From: Welwitschia mirabilis
Lineage: Eukaryota > Gnetophyta > Gnetopsida > Welwitschiales
DNA length: 64,000 nucleotides
Direction: 5' to 3'
Assembly: GCA_051453625.1 (NCBI GenBank)
Contig: JBOZIK010000001.1
Coordinates: forward strand, 35,426,018 to 35,490,017
Position 1 is the first letter of the stretch. The number at the start of each line of letters is the position of its first letter. Below the pieces are notes generated by a model that worked only from the letters and a program-made list of their open reading frames with translations, was not told the origin of the DNA and made no database searches. Of this stretch, positions 1 to 13,327 are shown in pieces. Position numbers and translations under genes: made by a program.

Positions 1-526
1 CCCTATGGTTTATGCTATATCTGATTAAGTGAAAGATTTTTTAGTAATATAGATGATGATGGTAATCTTTGTTAAGTTTGACATAATTAGTCTAGGTACA
101 TTGTATTTCCTTTACTTTATTAACTTTGCATTATTTTTCATATTTTGTTCAACATTCCTGATAGTTTACATTGGTCTTAATCTATAATGGCTTTTTGTAA
201 TTGATCTAGGTTATACAGGGTCGATCTCCATGATAGCTCGATTTGGTAGTTAAATAGAAATTACATTTACATTAGACTTGCATTTCATTTTCATAGTGTA
301 TTTGTATTAGTATTTCTATGTTGTTATTTATTTCTTCTTTAAGGATACAAGGTGTTTTATTTCCAAAATAAATTCTCTTTATTCTTGCCTACACCTTCAA
401 TGAGAATATGACATTTGGACCACTTCCATCTATATTAATATGTTCTATTATGTAAAATCTATATTTATTAATAAATAATAGGATCTGCTTGAGAATGTAA
501 TGTTTGCATAAATACATAGTGCAACA
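1..526 (+). mobile_element. 5' LTR (3' part) of Athila-like element A
   Basis: This stretch aligns with the last 530 bases of the LTR ending at 19277; both contain the shared words TTAGGATTTAAC-like AT-rich text, 'aggtacattgtatttcc' and a common terminus ending in AACA. It is followed after 3 bases by a tRNA-Asp-type primer binding site, which fixes the LTR end at 526. The LTR start lies outside the window, so the target duplication cannot be checked. Confidence 0.8.
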
Positions 527-529
527 TCT

Positions 530-547
530 TGGTGCCATTACCGAGGA
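530..547 (+). other. Primer binding site, tRNA-Asp type (element A)
   Basis: The 18 bases TGGTGCCATTACCGAGGA match the Athila-type site TGGCGCCGTTGCCGGGGA, complementary to the 3' end of plant tRNA-Asp, with four mismatches. All four are C-to-T or G-to-A. The site begins 3 bases after the LTR end, the same spacing as the other two sites in this window. Confidence 0.85.
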
Positions 548-1170
548 AGGCTGCTTAGAGTTTGAGGATTATTATTACTCAAGTGGGTGCTTTGGATTTT
601 AGTTCCAGTATTTACCTATAGTAGTACTATATTTTTATAGTAGAAACATTGGTTTTTTTTTGCAACTTTCATTTTGCATTCTAAAATAAACACTTTGTCA
701 TCTACTTCATCAACTAGATGATGCATGGTGATGATGGCCTATTTGCCTTAAGTTTTTTACTTTATTAAGAATTAGGGTTTTTCTGTCATCCTGTTTATTG
801 TCTAGATGACTTAGATGAATGACACTCTATTTTTAGTATCTGTTATTTTGTGATTCTGTTTTTCTATGATTTTCATTTCAGTTTTTTGTGTAAGTTCTGT
901 CACCCCCATATATCATTTGGATGACCATAGAGGCAATGCACACTAAAACAAGAACTGAGCATGCTAGGACATGGTAAAGTCTACTAAGAAGATGAAATAT
1001 TAAAGAGAGTGACTATTCATTAAAGAAAACATCAAAGAAGATTTAATAAATTACAAACTTAAGTGAGGTATGCATACCACAAGAACATAAAATACTTCAA
1101 AAATTTATCAAGAAGAAATTTCTTCATTTATTACTTCAAAATCTGATTTTTTAAAAGAAAATTTTTTAGA
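548..1170 (+). promoter_or_regulatory. Leader of element A with two palindromic motif copies
   Basis: The interval lies between the PBS and the first gag-like codons and has no coding potential. Two copies of the recurring nested palindrome lie at about 785-825 (TTGTCTAGATGAC core) and 899-941 (ATCATTTGGATGACC core). Comparable copies lie in the leader of the minus-strand element at 57549-57811, so this placement is shared between elements. Confidence 0.5.
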
Positions 1171-2430
1171 AGATTATTTAGAAGAAAATTGTTTTATTAA
1201 TATGTCAAATACATTAAAAAAACAAAAGTAGGTTTCTTTATCTAATCCCCTTATTGTTATCGGAATCTCTACTACTATACCCATAAATCCTAATGCTAAT
1301 GTCACCCTTAGAGAACTTATAGTAAATAAGAAACATAAAATCCAAACCCCTTTTGACCTACCTCTTGGTGTCGATATTNNNNNNNNNNNNNNNNNNNNNN
1401 NNNNNNNNNNNNNNNNNNNNNNNNNNNNNNNNNNNNNNNNNNNNNNNNNNNNNNNNNNNNNNNNNNNNNNNNNNNNNNTCACCCTTAGAGAACTTATAGT
1501 AAATAAGAAACATAAAATCCAAACCCCTTTTGACCTACCTCTTGGTGTCGATATTGAATTAAGAAATTTAAACACCCATCCTATTTTTAATGGAGAAAAC
1601 AATAAAAATCCCTTTTAATATGTAGCCAACATCAAACAATTAGTTGTTACTTCCATAAATGGTAAAAAACAAATTAATGACCATACTTATATGGTTGTTT
1701 TTCTCATCACTTTAAAGGAAAAAGCTAAAGTATAATTAAGAACTATTTCACATAAAAGTTTAAAAACATGAAATCTAGTTCAAGAAGCATTTATAAAGAG
1801 TATTATGAGTGAAACAACTATAAGAAAAAGAAAGAAAGAAGTAACTAACTTCCAACAACAACCTAACAAAGATTATGCCTCTACCTATGAGCAAGTTTTT
1901 GTTGTGTTACATTCTAATCCTATAGATACTTTTTATCAAGAAGACTCATAGATTACTTTTATGGTGTACTTAATAGTAAATAAAAGCAACTTGTTGATTT
2001 TTTATATGAAGGAAGCTTAATGAATCTCACATTAGAGAATGCATGGAGAGCATTGGAAGAATTAGTAGAAGTAAATCAGACATGATCTAAATCCTCATCT
2101 AAATAAAATCATACAATACCTAAATTATAAAAGACCAAAAGAAAATGGGAAAGTAAAAACAAAGAAACAAACAATGAATGTTATTAAGGATTTCACTACA
2201 ACACTAAAAAAAAAAACACTCAAATTATCTTAGATGCTAATGTAATAACTGAAAAGAGTATGGTTGTAGTTCCAAATTGTAATTTATGTGAAAATAACTA
2301 TCATAAAACAAAATATTATCCTTTACTATTAATCTATAAAGAAAAGATTTATGAAGAGGTATGTGCATTTATCTAGAGATCTTCAAACTTTAGAAACCAA
2401 AAGTAAAATCAAAATCAAAATCAAAATCAA
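1171..2430 (+). pseudogene. gag: Decayed gag of Athila-like element A
   Basis: Reading through stops, the plus strand gives a Ty3/gypsy capsid-like protein. It includes LKEKAKV-LRTISHKSLKT (about 1715-1770), then a KKEVTNFQQ segment, and GSLMNLTLENAWRALEELVE (about 2012-2070), which resembles the GALMNKTPEEAYELLEEM region of Athila Gag. A zinc-knuckle-like CNLCENNYHKTKYYP at about 2276-2320 keeps C-x2-C-x4-H, but its last Cys is now Tyr. Several stops sit where Gln or Trp is expected. A 100-N gap at 1379-1478 is followed by a 77-bp exact repeat of the preceding bases. Gag would form the particle shell; this copy cannot be translated. Confidence 0.75.
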
Positions 2431-2439
2431 AATCAAAAT
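2404..2439. repeat. (AAAATC)n microsatellite
   Basis: About six tandem AAAATC units follow the zinc-knuckle region. In the gag frame they encode an Asn/Gln/Lys-rich linker. Confidence 0.8.
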
Positions 2440-2440
2440 T

Positions 2441-3930
2441 AATTTTAACCTAAGATTAATTGACAACCAAATTTTCAATCTTTTGAGAATAGATTTAAGA
2501 ACTTTTAAGAAATCATCCTAATTTCTAACAATTTAGAAATAGATTTGAGAATGCAAAATTTAAATCAAATAGCTCTAATTATCAAGGAAGCACACTGAAT
2601 TCATAAAATCAGAATGATCCACTTAGAAATTCCATTGATTAATTAAGAAAATATAAAGAGAAAACAAATTTAAACATTAAAAATTTTGTTAATGTTATAC
2701 AATAAACTATGCTTACTAATCAAAGATCACAGGGTTACTTACAACACAACTTTTACCAAACCCTAATAAAGTTAAGAAAGATTCTAAGGTTGTGAAAAAA
2801 CGTGAAAATAATACAATATCTTTTACCTAAGAGGTTTCAACATCCCAAAATGATAAAAATAATAAAGAAAAAGAGGATATCAAAATCTTATAAAATCATA
2901 ATTTCCCTTCTCCTTTAAATGATGATAACAAAAATCCTTTTCAAAATAAAGGCAAGAAACCTATTACCCCTTGGCTTGATAGATTGAATACTAATCCTAT
3001 GTTTGATGAACATTTTAAAGATTTAATGCAAAATCTAAGTATAAATTTACCATTTTTGAAACTTTTGAAATATAATTTTAAATATTTTAAGTTATGGAAA
3101 GATTTGATTAGAAGTAAATAAAAATCAACTATACCTAGTAAAGTCTTCCTAGCCTAATCTGTAACCAACTTAGTCTTACAAAAATGTTCAAATTTTAAGG
3201 AACTAGGGACAGAAACTACTAGTGTTACTTTAGAAGGGAGTAAAAGGATAAACAAATCTTTAATTGATATAGGATCAAGTGTTAATATTATGCCTTTACA
3301 TATTTCTCAGTGTTTGAGGTTGGGAAGTAGAATTGAATCTATAAGGATTATCTTAAAATTAGCAGATACATCATTAAAGAAAACTTTAGGCATGATTAAA
3401 AACTTAGTGATTTAAATAGAAGCATCATTTTATCATATATGTATGGTTGTGATTGAAGGTGAGCATAATAAAGGTTATCCATTACTTCTAGCTAGAGCTT
3501 TTTGTGTAATAGCCCATTGTAGTATCGATACTAGAACTGTTATGATGGAATGTCACTTAGAAAATAAGAAATTTAAAATTATAGTATCTGATACTTCTAG
3601 AAAGAATTTAGATGATGAGTTAAATGTTAAAGAATAAATTAAACCTAGTTTATTTTTACAGCATTGTCTACTTGAAGAAAGATGGTCAATGCTTCATAAG
3701 ACAACTTTGTTTGATAATCTATGGAAGTAGAAAACTTGAAAGCTTTCGATGATGATCAACTTAATTATAAACATTTAGGAACTGACTATTTTAGTCAAGA
3801 GAGTAGAACGATTAAAACTATAAACTATGTAAAAGTCCAAAATCTAAACAAAACTAAGATTTCTTATTTTGAGGAGATCATCCACTACTACCTTCTGGAT
3901 AACAATATGAGATGACAATCAATTTTGATA
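2441..3930 (+). pseudogene. Gag-pol linker and aspartic protease, decayed
   Basis: From about 2930 the frame reads PLNDDNKNPF..., then INLPFLKLLK, FKLWKDLI and KCSNFKELGTETTSVTLEG, the linker typical of Athila polyproteins. The protease follows: LIDIGSSVNIMPLHI at about 3258-3302 corresponds to the Athila DLGAS active-site loop. Its tail, GYPLLLARAFCVIAHCSIDT (about 3472-3531), matches the family's PLILGRPFLATGRALID. The longest open piece is 3443-3637. It would process Gag-Pol; stops upstream and downstream make it non-functional. Confidence 0.8.
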
Positions 3931-6607
3931 AAAATTTAATAAAAAATAAAAATATGAATTTAAATCTAAAATATTTTCCTAGTGGACTAAAATATATCTT
4001 TGTATGTAATGATTAGAATAAATCTTTAATAATAAATGAGAAACTTTCCCCTCAAGAAGAGTCAATTTTAATCTTACTTTTAAAATTTAAGGTTAATGCA
4101 TTTGATTTATTCTATAAAGATTTAATAGCCATTCCTACCTCAATTATTCAATGTAAAATCGACCTTGAGGATAATGCAAAACCTGTTAGGCAACCCTAAC
4201 ATAGACTAAATCCAGTCTTAAACAAGTCATAAAAGATGAAATCATTAAATTTATGGTTGATAGAATTATTTATGCTATAGTTGATAGTGAATGGGTTAGT
4301 CCTTTAACGGTAGTGACTAAGAAAGATGGGAAATGGAGGACGTGTATTGATTTTATAAAATTAAATGAAGTAACTAAGAAAGACCATTGCCCTTTATCTT
4401 TCCTCTATCAGATACTCAATAGAATTTAAGGACATGATTTTTATTATTTTCTTGATGGCTATAGTAGTTAAATAGGATTTGTATTGCTAGTGAGGATCAT
4501 GCTAAAACTACTTTTACTTTACCTTTTAGAACTTTTGCTTTTAGATGTATGCCTTTTGAACTTTACAATGCTTCTAATACTTTTTAACATGCAATGATGT
4601 GTATTTTTCCTAATATGTTAGAGGATTTAATAAAAATTTTTATGGATGACTTCTCAATATATGATGAAAGATTTGAACAAATCTTAGAAAGGTTAAAGAA
4701 AGTCCTTGATAGATGCATTACTAGTGGCCTAAATATGAGTTAGAAGAAAAGATTCTTTTTAGTTAATAGTGTAATTATATTAGTTCATCACATATCTGAC
4801 AAGGGAATTAGAATGCACCCTGAAAAAGTTAGTATCATTAAAACCCTAATTCCTTTAACCAATGTAAAACAAGTTCTATCTTTTCTTAGTTATTGTGGTT
4901 TTTATTGTTTATTTATTCAATATTATGCAAAAATTTATAAACCCCTTTACTCATTACTTAAAAAAAATCTAAATTTGATTGACATGAATCTTGTTAGCTT
5001 ACTTATGACAAACTTAAAGATAAATCTCTTCCACTCCTATTGTAACGGGACCCGATTAGAATAAAGATTCTAAGGTAATATGTGATGCTAGCAATATTTT
5101 CATGGATGGGATGCTTAGAAAAAAATATGAAAACAATTTTAAAGTTATATCTTATCATAGTAAAACGTTCTTTAAATCTCAAGTGAATCATACTACTATA
5201 GAAAAAGAAAATATTAGCAATTATCTTTTACCTTGATACACTTATATGTTAGGCTCTTATATGAATGTTTGTACCGATCATGTAGTGGTTAGATACCTCA
5301 TAATTAAGAAAGATTTTATTGCTATACTTATTAGATTAATACTCCTCATATAAGAATTTAATTTAACCATTATTAATAAAGCAGAAAAATATAATAGTGT
5401 AGCAGATCATTTATCACATCTTTATTCCTCTCTTAATGATCTTATAGTTAATGAATCTTTTCTAGATGAACAATGTTTTGTTATATCTTTTACTCATCCT
5501 TCTCCTTGGTATGTTAATATTATTAATTATCTTATTACTATGAAAACATTACAACATTAGACTTATGATTAACTAAAATACTTTCTCCATAGAATAGGTG
5601 ATCATGAATGGATAGGACCACATCTTTATTATAGATGTAAAGATAAAATCATGTGAAAATGTGTGTTTAAATAAAAAAAATCTAAAATCCTTTATCTTTG
5701 CCATGGTGGTATTTGTAGGGATCATTTTAGTTGATAAAAAATAGTTATCAAAATCCTTCACTCTAGTTTTTATTAGCCTACTCTTTTTTAGGTCTCTTTT
5801 GATTTTGCTAGAAGGTGTGATGCTTATCAACATTATGGTATTCTTATTCATTCTCAAGAAATTTCCTTTAAACCTATTCTTGAATATAAACATTTTAATT
5901 ATGAGGAAATTGATTTTATATGCCCTATTAAACCACCTTATAATGATACGAACTATACTTTAGTGGCTATTGATTATGTTACTAAATGGGTTGAAGCTAT
6001 TACTACTTCTATGAATGATGCCCAAATTATTTGTATTTTCTTAGAACTAATGTTTTTAAAAATTTTTATTTTCCTAGGATTATCATTAGTGATCAAAAAA
6101 CTCGTTTTATTAATGAACTTGTTAGAAAACTTCTTTTATCCATTAGAATTAAATATAGAGTAGCATAAGCTAAAAAATGAAAATAGAGAAATTAAGAAAA
6201 TGCTGCAAAAATGTATCTCTATTAATAAGAAATCTTGGACTTTTAAGCTTAAAGATATTCTTTGAGCTTACTATACTATTTTATGTAACTCTCTTACTTT
6301 TTCACCTTATGAACTTGTATAGGGAAAAGTTTGTGTTTTACCTATTAATGTGTGTTATAACTCTTTTCTTTCTTCTCATCAACTTAACCTTGTAGACGTT
6401 AATGAAGAATATTAAACAAAGATTATCCTATATTGATCACCTAGATGAAAAATGTACTTATGCAATACATTATCAGCTAATTCTCAAAGCCTAAGCTAAG
6501 TTTAAACATAATAGAAAGTTACTTCATAAGAATTTTAAACCTTGTCAACTTGTCCTTTTATACAATATTAGAGTACATCTTTTACATAACAAGTTGACCT
6601 CTAAATG
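3931..6607 (+). pseudogene. pol: RT-RNase H-integrase, decayed, copy A
   Basis: Domains in order: reverse transcriptase at about 4190-5000, with EWVSPLTVVTKKDGKWRTCIDF, FLDGYS, an EDHAKTTFTLPFRTFAFRCMPF-like stretch split by frameshifts, and IFMDDFSIY at about 4636-4662 where both catalytic Asp are kept. RNase H at about 5075-5560 has VICDAS, TTIEKEN, CTDHVVVRYL and VADHLSHLY. Integrase at about 5760-6600 has FY-PTLF with Trp replaced by TAG, TLVAIDYVTKWVEAI at about 5957-6001, and SPYELV at about 6300. The RNase H tail SFLDEQCF...PWYVNIINYL is Athila-typical. There are many stops and frameshifts, with several at former Gln codons (for example NTF-stop-HAM). The copy stops at a gap. Confidence 0.85.
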
Positions 6608-6707
6608 NNNNNNNNNNNNNNNNNNNNNNNNNNNNNNNNNNNNNNNNNNNNNNNNNNNNNNNNNNNNNNNNNNNNNNNNNNNNNNNNNNNNNNNNNNNNN
6701 NNNNNNN

Positions 6708-9660
6708 AAAATTTAATAAACAAATAAAATATCAATTTAAATCTGAAACCATTACCTAGTGGACTAAAATATATCTTTCTGTGTAATGATCAATATAAAG
6801 ACTTAATAATAAACGAGAATATTTTTCATCAATAAGATTCAATTTTAATCTCAATTTTAAAATCTAAGGTTAGTGCATTTGCTTGGTCCCATAAAGATTT
6901 AATAGTCATTCCTACCTCTATTGTTCAACATAAAATCTACCTTAAGGATAATGCAAAACTTGTTAGGCAACCCTAATGTAAATTAAATCTAACCCTTAAA
7001 CAAGTTGTAAAAGATAAAATCATTAAATTAATGAATTCTAGAATTATTTATGCCATATCTAATACTGAGTGGGTTAGCCCTTTAATGGTAGTATCTAAAA
7101 AATATGGAAAATGGAGAAAGAGTATTAATTTTAAAAAACTAAATAAAGTAATTAATAAAGACCATTGTCTTTTACCTTTCCTTAACCAGATACTTAATAG
7201 AATCCAAGGAAATGCCTTTTATTACTTTATTAATGGGTAAAGTGGTTAAAATTAGGTTTGTATCACTAGTAAGGATTAAGCTAAAATAAATTTCGCTTTA
7301 CTTTTTAGAACATTTATCTTTATATTTATGCATTTTAGACTTTGTAATTATCCTAGTACTTTTTAACATACAATGATGAGTATTTTTTCTAATATGTTAG
7401 AGGATTTAATTAAAAATTTTATGTATGACTTCTTAATCTATGGTAAAACCTTCAAACAAATCTTAGAAAGATTAGAGAAAGTTCTTAATAGATGCATTAT
7501 CAGTGGTCTACATTTAAGCTAAGAGAAAAATTTCTTTTTAGTTGATAGGAGAATTGTTTTAGGTCACTACATTTTTGATAAAGGAGTTAGAATAAACCTT
7601 TAAAGCATTAGTATCATAAAAAATTAAACTTCTCCAACAAATGTAAAATTAGTTCAATCCTTCCTTGATCATTGTGATTTTTATCATTACTTTATTCAAG
7701 ATTATGCAAAAATTTGTAAACCCAAGATTATGCAAAAATTTGTAAACCCTTTAACTCATTACTTGAACAAGAAGATAAATTTGATTGGAATAAATCTTTT
7801 CAGCTTGATTTGATACACTTAAAGATAAAATCTCTTCTGCTGCTATTGTAATAGGACCCAAGTAGAATAAGTATTTTGAGCTAATGTGTGTTATTAATAT
7901 TGCCATGGATGGATTTCTTGGACAAAAATATGAAAATGATTTTAAAGTTATATCTTATCATAGTAAAACTTTGTCTAAAGATTAAATGAATTACACTACT
8001 ATAGAAAAATAAATGTTAGCAATTATCTTTTACCTTGATATACTTAGACATTATCTTTTAGGCTTTTATATGAATGTTTATACAGATCATGTAGCAATTA
8101 GATATCTCATGACTAAGAAAGATTCTAGTGCTAGACTTATTAGATGGATTTGCCTCATGTAAGAATTTAATTTAACCATTATTAATATATGTATTTAAGA
8201 ACTTTTTCTTTTAATAATAATGTGGTAGTTTGAAATTCGCTAATAAGTTGTTCCAATTCTACATATTAGTGAGTATAGAAAATCATTTTTCATGCCTTTC
8301 TTCCTCTCTTGATGATCTTATGATTAATGATTCTTTTTTAGATAAGCCACTTTTTGCCATATCTTCTACTCATCCTCCCTCTTGGTATGCTGATATTGTT
8401 AAGTACCTTATTACTATGAAAACACCACAACATTAAACTTATAATTAAAGAAAATCCTTTCTCCATAGAATCAGTAATTATAAATGGATAGAGCCATATC
8501 TTTATTGTAGGTGTAAAGACTAAATCATGTGAAAATGTATTCCTAAATGGGAAAAATCTAACATCCTTTATCTTTTTCATGGTGATGTTTGTGAAGGTCA
8601 TTTTAGTGGATAGAAAACAACTATAAAAATCTTTCACTCTAGTTTTTATTGGCCTACTCTTTTTCAGGATTCTTTTGATTTTACTAGAAGGTGTGATACT
8701 TATTAATGTGATGGTAGCCTTATTTGTTCTTAAGAAATGCCACTTGAATCTATTCTTGAATGTGAACCTTTTAATTATCAGATAATTAATTTTATAGGTC
8801 CTATTAAACCATCTTTTAATGATAAGAACTATACTTTAGTGGCTATTAATTATGGTACTAAATGGATTTAAGATATTTCTACTTCTATGAATGATGTCCA
8901 AACTATTTGTACTTTCCTTAAAACTCATATTTTTTAATGTTTTGGCTTTTCTAGGATTATCATTAGTGATAAAATAACTCATTTTATTAATTAACTATTT
9001 AGGAAACTTCTTTTATCCATTAAAATAAAACATAGAATAGCTTATACTTATCATCCAAAAACTAGTGGTTAAGCTGAAAATGCAAATAGATAAATTAATA
9101 AAATGCAATAAAAACTTGTCTTTATTAATAAGAAATCTTGGACTTATAATCTTAATGATGTTATTTGGGCTTACTGTACCACTTGGTGTAATTATCATGG
9201 TTTTTTACCTTATGAATTTGTATATGGAAAAGTTTATATTTTATTTATTGATGTATGTTATAACTCTTATTATTCTTCTCATTAACTTAATCTTATAAAC
9301 CTTTATGAGAATTTTAAACATAGATTAGTCTAAATTGATCATCTAAATGAAAACATACTCATACTATACATCTTCAACTAGTTCAAAAAGCCCAAGCTAA
9401 CTTTAAACATGATGGAAAGTTACTTTATAAAAAGTTTGAACGTGGTTAACTTATCCTTTTATATAATACTAGAGTACATATTTTACATAATAAGTTGACC
9501 TATAAATAATTAGGTCCTTATCTTATAGAGAAAGTACATTCTAATGGCCCTATTAAGATTTCTAACTTAGAAACTAAAGAGATCCAGGAAGTTAATGGAT
9601 ACAGATTGAAAACATATAAAAAATCTTTTGATGCAATCTTAAACATGGTAGAATAAATTA
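6708..9660 (+). pseudogene. pol: RT-RNase H-integrase, decayed, copy B
   Basis: This repeats the domain order of the copy at 3931-6607 at roughly 80-85 percent identity by eye, then continues further. RT shows EWVSPLMVVSKKYGKWRKSINF at about 7066-7140. The catalytic box at about 7418-7440 reads FMYDFLIY, so one of the two essential Asp is Tyr. RNase H ends in INDSFLDKPLFAI (about 8322-8360) and PSWYADIVKYLITM. Integrase shows YTLVAINYGTKW at about 8830. The C-terminal module (LLYNTRVHILHNKLTYK, GPYLIEKV, VNGYRLKTYKKS; about 9440-9655) ends at a TAA after NMVE. Its divergence from the first copy is too high for a simple allele. Confidence 0.85.
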
Positions 9661-10531
9661 TTTTGAAGGTTTTTCTTATTGAGGAAAACTTCTACCCTAT
9701 CATTATCTAAATTCTCTCTTAGCATATTCCTTTGGTGGATTTTATGATGTCATTTGATCATCTTTTAAACTTGACTTATGTATTGCTTTATGAAGTTTTC
9801 ATAACTAGCATTTGTATTTGGGCTTTATATAGTAATTAGATTGAATTTTCTTAATATTCAAACATTCCCATGTCTATGAACTTCACTTTAAAGGAATATG
9901 CCTTAGTTCTTGTGCTTTTTTTCAATGGTATAAAGTCTTTACTTATTTAAATATGTTTATTTTTGTCTTTTATCTCACTTATTCACCTTTATCTTTTTGA
10001 GTGTGTGATCATGTGGGAATTATTTGTGTTATTTTGAGGGGAAAAAGAGAGCAAGAAAGAGAAAGAAAAAAATGACCATAATCTATTGTATTTATGCTAA
10101 AAATACATGGTCACCTTGATGTCCTACCACATTAGGGTAAATTTTTCCAAAATGAGCCTTTGGTAGTGTTGGTAGTTGTGGGAACCCTCCTTGAGGGTCA
10201 ATTGGCCATGTTTCATGGATTCTCACTTCTCTAACTGTGGCTATACTCCCCTCATTATGAAAAAGATGTAATAAACTTTGAGGCTATAGGATCAATAATG
10301 TCCTTATTGTCCTTAGAGGCATTACTTATTTCTTAGACTCTTAGTATTCCTACATGATCATTTTACTTTTAAGGATTTAGGTGTATTTTGAGGTGTGAGT
10401 AAGTGAGTCCATTTTTGAGTAGCTTTTAATANNNNNNNNNNNNNNNNNNNNNNNNNNNNNNNNNNNNNNNNNNNNNNNNNNNNNNNNNNNNNNNNNNNNN
10501 NNNNNNNNNNNNNNNNNNNNNNNNNNNNNNN

Positions 10532-11258
10532 CTTCTCTCTTAGCTTATTCCTTTGGTGGATGTTATGATGTCATTTGATCATCTTTTAAACTTGACTTAT
10601 GTGTTGCTTTATGAAGTTTTCATAACTAGTATTTGTATTTGGGCTTTATATAGTAATTAGATTGAATTTTCTTAATCTTCAAACATTCCCATGTCTATAA
10701 CTTCACTTTAAAGGAAGATGCCTTAGTTCTTGCACTTTTTTTTTTCAATGGTATAAGGTCTTTACTTATTTAAATGTGTTTATTTTTGTCTTTTATCTCA
10801 CTTATTCACCTTTATCTTTTTGAGTGTGTGATTATGTGGGAATTATTTGTGTTGTTTTGGGGAAAAAAAAGAGAGGGAGAGAAAGAAAAAGAAAAAAATG
10901 ATCATAATCTATTGTATTTATGCTAAAAAATACATGGTCACCTTGATGTCCTATCACACTAGGGTAATTTTTTCCAAAAGGAGCCTTTGGCAATGTTGGT
11001 AGCCATGGGAATCCTTCTTGAGGGTCAATTGGCCATGTTTCGTGGGTCCTGACTTCTCTAACTATGGCTATACTCCCCTCATTATGGAAAAGATGTAATA
11101 AAATTTGAGGCTATAGGATCAATAATGTCCTTGTTATCCTCAGAGGCATTACTTATTTCCTAAACTCTTAGTATTCCTACATGATCATTTTACTTTTGAG
11201 GATTTAGGTGTGTTTTGAGGTGTGAGTAAGTGAGTCCATTTTTGAGTAGCTTTTAATA
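10532..11258 (+). repeat. Gap-flanking duplicate of 9710-10431
   Basis: The sequence after the 100-N gap restarts at CTTCTCTCTTAGC and follows 9710-10431 in order with scattered substitutions and small indels, then continues beyond it. This is the pattern of two overlapping contigs placed end to end. Confidence 0.85.
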
Positions 11259-12331
11259 TTATCATTTATTGTTCTAAGTACTTGATCTTTAGTGTCATCA
11301 TAATTACTATCTTTCTAAATGAAACTTTATGAAGTTGCTATATGTTATCATGCATTTTTACTTAGGTAGTTTTATGATATCTTTCACAAGGGTTTTCTAG
11401 GTTATAATTTAAGATAGGTAAGCTATCTTCTTCATATTCCTTGTGTCCATTTTTGTTTTAATTTTCTTTGGTTTTTTAGTTTGTTATTTCAAAGTCATTT
11501 TTGTACTTTTTCATTTTCACATAGGACCTTATTATTTAGTAGTTTCCTTATTATTATTTATGGTGTTTCTTTCAATATCATGTTAAATTTTTAATTCAAT
11601 AATAATATTTTATACTTCATGATTTTTATGACATTCCTTTGTATTTTTTTGAGTTCTACACTTTTTATTATTTATTTTTTAATTTGACTACATTTTTTTA
11701 GTCTTCTTTGTCAGGTTTCAACCTACTTAGTATGTTTTCATTAGCCTATTTTTCATTTATTTTGAGTTTTTCTCATCCTCCTGATTTGTCATGACTCTTC
11801 ATCATTCCCTCTTTTTCAAAATTTTTTGATACATTCTATTACCTTCACACTAATATCTAAGCCTAACTTACTTGACTTATTTTTTTTTTAACAAATTTTT
11901 TCAAATCCCGTTGTCCACCTGATCATCTAAACAATAAGGGGAATAACACTGAGATTTTTTGGACAATTGTTTTAGGGCTATTGTCTAAAAAATTTGACCA
12001 AATAACAGTGCGATAAAACTATGGCATCCATTTTTTTCCTCATTTTTATTCCATTCTTTATTATTTCTACCCATTCTCTTGAGAGACAATAGTACCCCTA
12101 TTCCCTATTGATGTGCTAGAACTTATACTTGCTAATTTTGATTACCAAATCTCTCAATTTTTGTAAATTTTCAAAAATGAGGTATGTTTTTCTTTCCTTC
12201 ATTTTTTTCCATTTTTCCTCTTGTTTCTTAANNNNNNNNNNNNNNNNNNNNNNNNNNNNNNNNNNNNNNNNNNNNNNNNNNNNNNNNNNNNNNNNNNNNN
12301 NNNNNNNNNNNNNNNNNNNNNNNNNNNNNNN

Positions 12332-13327
12332 ATTTTTGAGTAGCTTTTAATATTATCATTTATTGTTCTAAGTACTTGATCTTTAGTGTCATCATAATTA
12401 CTATCTTTTTAAATGGATCTTTATGAAGTTGCTATATGTTATCATGCATTTTTACTTAGGTAGCTTTATGATATCTTTCATAAGGTTTGCTAGGTTATAA
12501 TTTAAGATAGGTAAGCTATCTTCTTCATATTCCTTGTTTCCATTTTTGTTTTAATTTTCTTTAGTTTTTTAGTTTGTTATTTTAAAGTCATTTTTGTACT
12601 TTCTTATTTTCACATAGGACCTTACTAATTTGTAGTTTCCTTATTATTATTTATGGTGTTTCTTTCAATATCATGTTAACTTTTTAATTCAATAATAATA
12701 TTTTATACTTCATGATTTTTATGAGATTTCTTTGTATTTTTTTGGAGTTCTACACTTTTTATTGTTTATTTTTTAGTTTAACTACATTTTTTTGGTCTTC
12801 TTTATCAAGTTTCAACCTACTTAGTATGTTTTCATTAGCCTATTTTTCATTTATTTTGAGGTTTTCTCATCCTCCTGATTTGTCATGACTCTTCATCATT
12901 CCCTCTTTTTTAAAACTTTTTGATACATTCTATCACCTTCACACTAATATCTAAGCCTAACTTACTTGACTAATTTTCTTTTTTAATAACTTTTTTCAAA
13001 TCCCATTGTCCACCTGGTCATTTAAACAATAAGGGGAATGACACTGGGATTTTTTGGATAATTGTTTTAGGGCTATTGTCTAAACAATTTGATTAAACAA
13101 CAGTGTGATAAAATTATGGCATCCATTTTTTTCCTCATTTTTATTCCATTTTTTATTATTTCTACCCATTCTCTTGAGAGACAACAGTACCCATATTTCC
13201 TATTGATGTGCTAGAACTTGTCCTTGTTAATTTTGATTACCAGATCTCTTGATTTTTATAAATTTTCAAAAATGAGGTATGTTTTTTCTCTCCTTCATTT
13301 TTTTCCATTTTTTCTCTTGTTTCTTAA
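12332..13327 (+). repeat. Gap-flanking duplicate of 11238-12231
   Basis: After the gap the text restarts at ATTTTTGAGTAGC and mirrors 11238-12231 in order and orientation with few differences, then runs on into new sequence. Confidence 0.85.

Noticed and set aside
530-547. tRNA-Asp gene
   Set aside because: Only the 18-base complement of the tRNA 3' end is present, beside an LTR; no cloverleaf.
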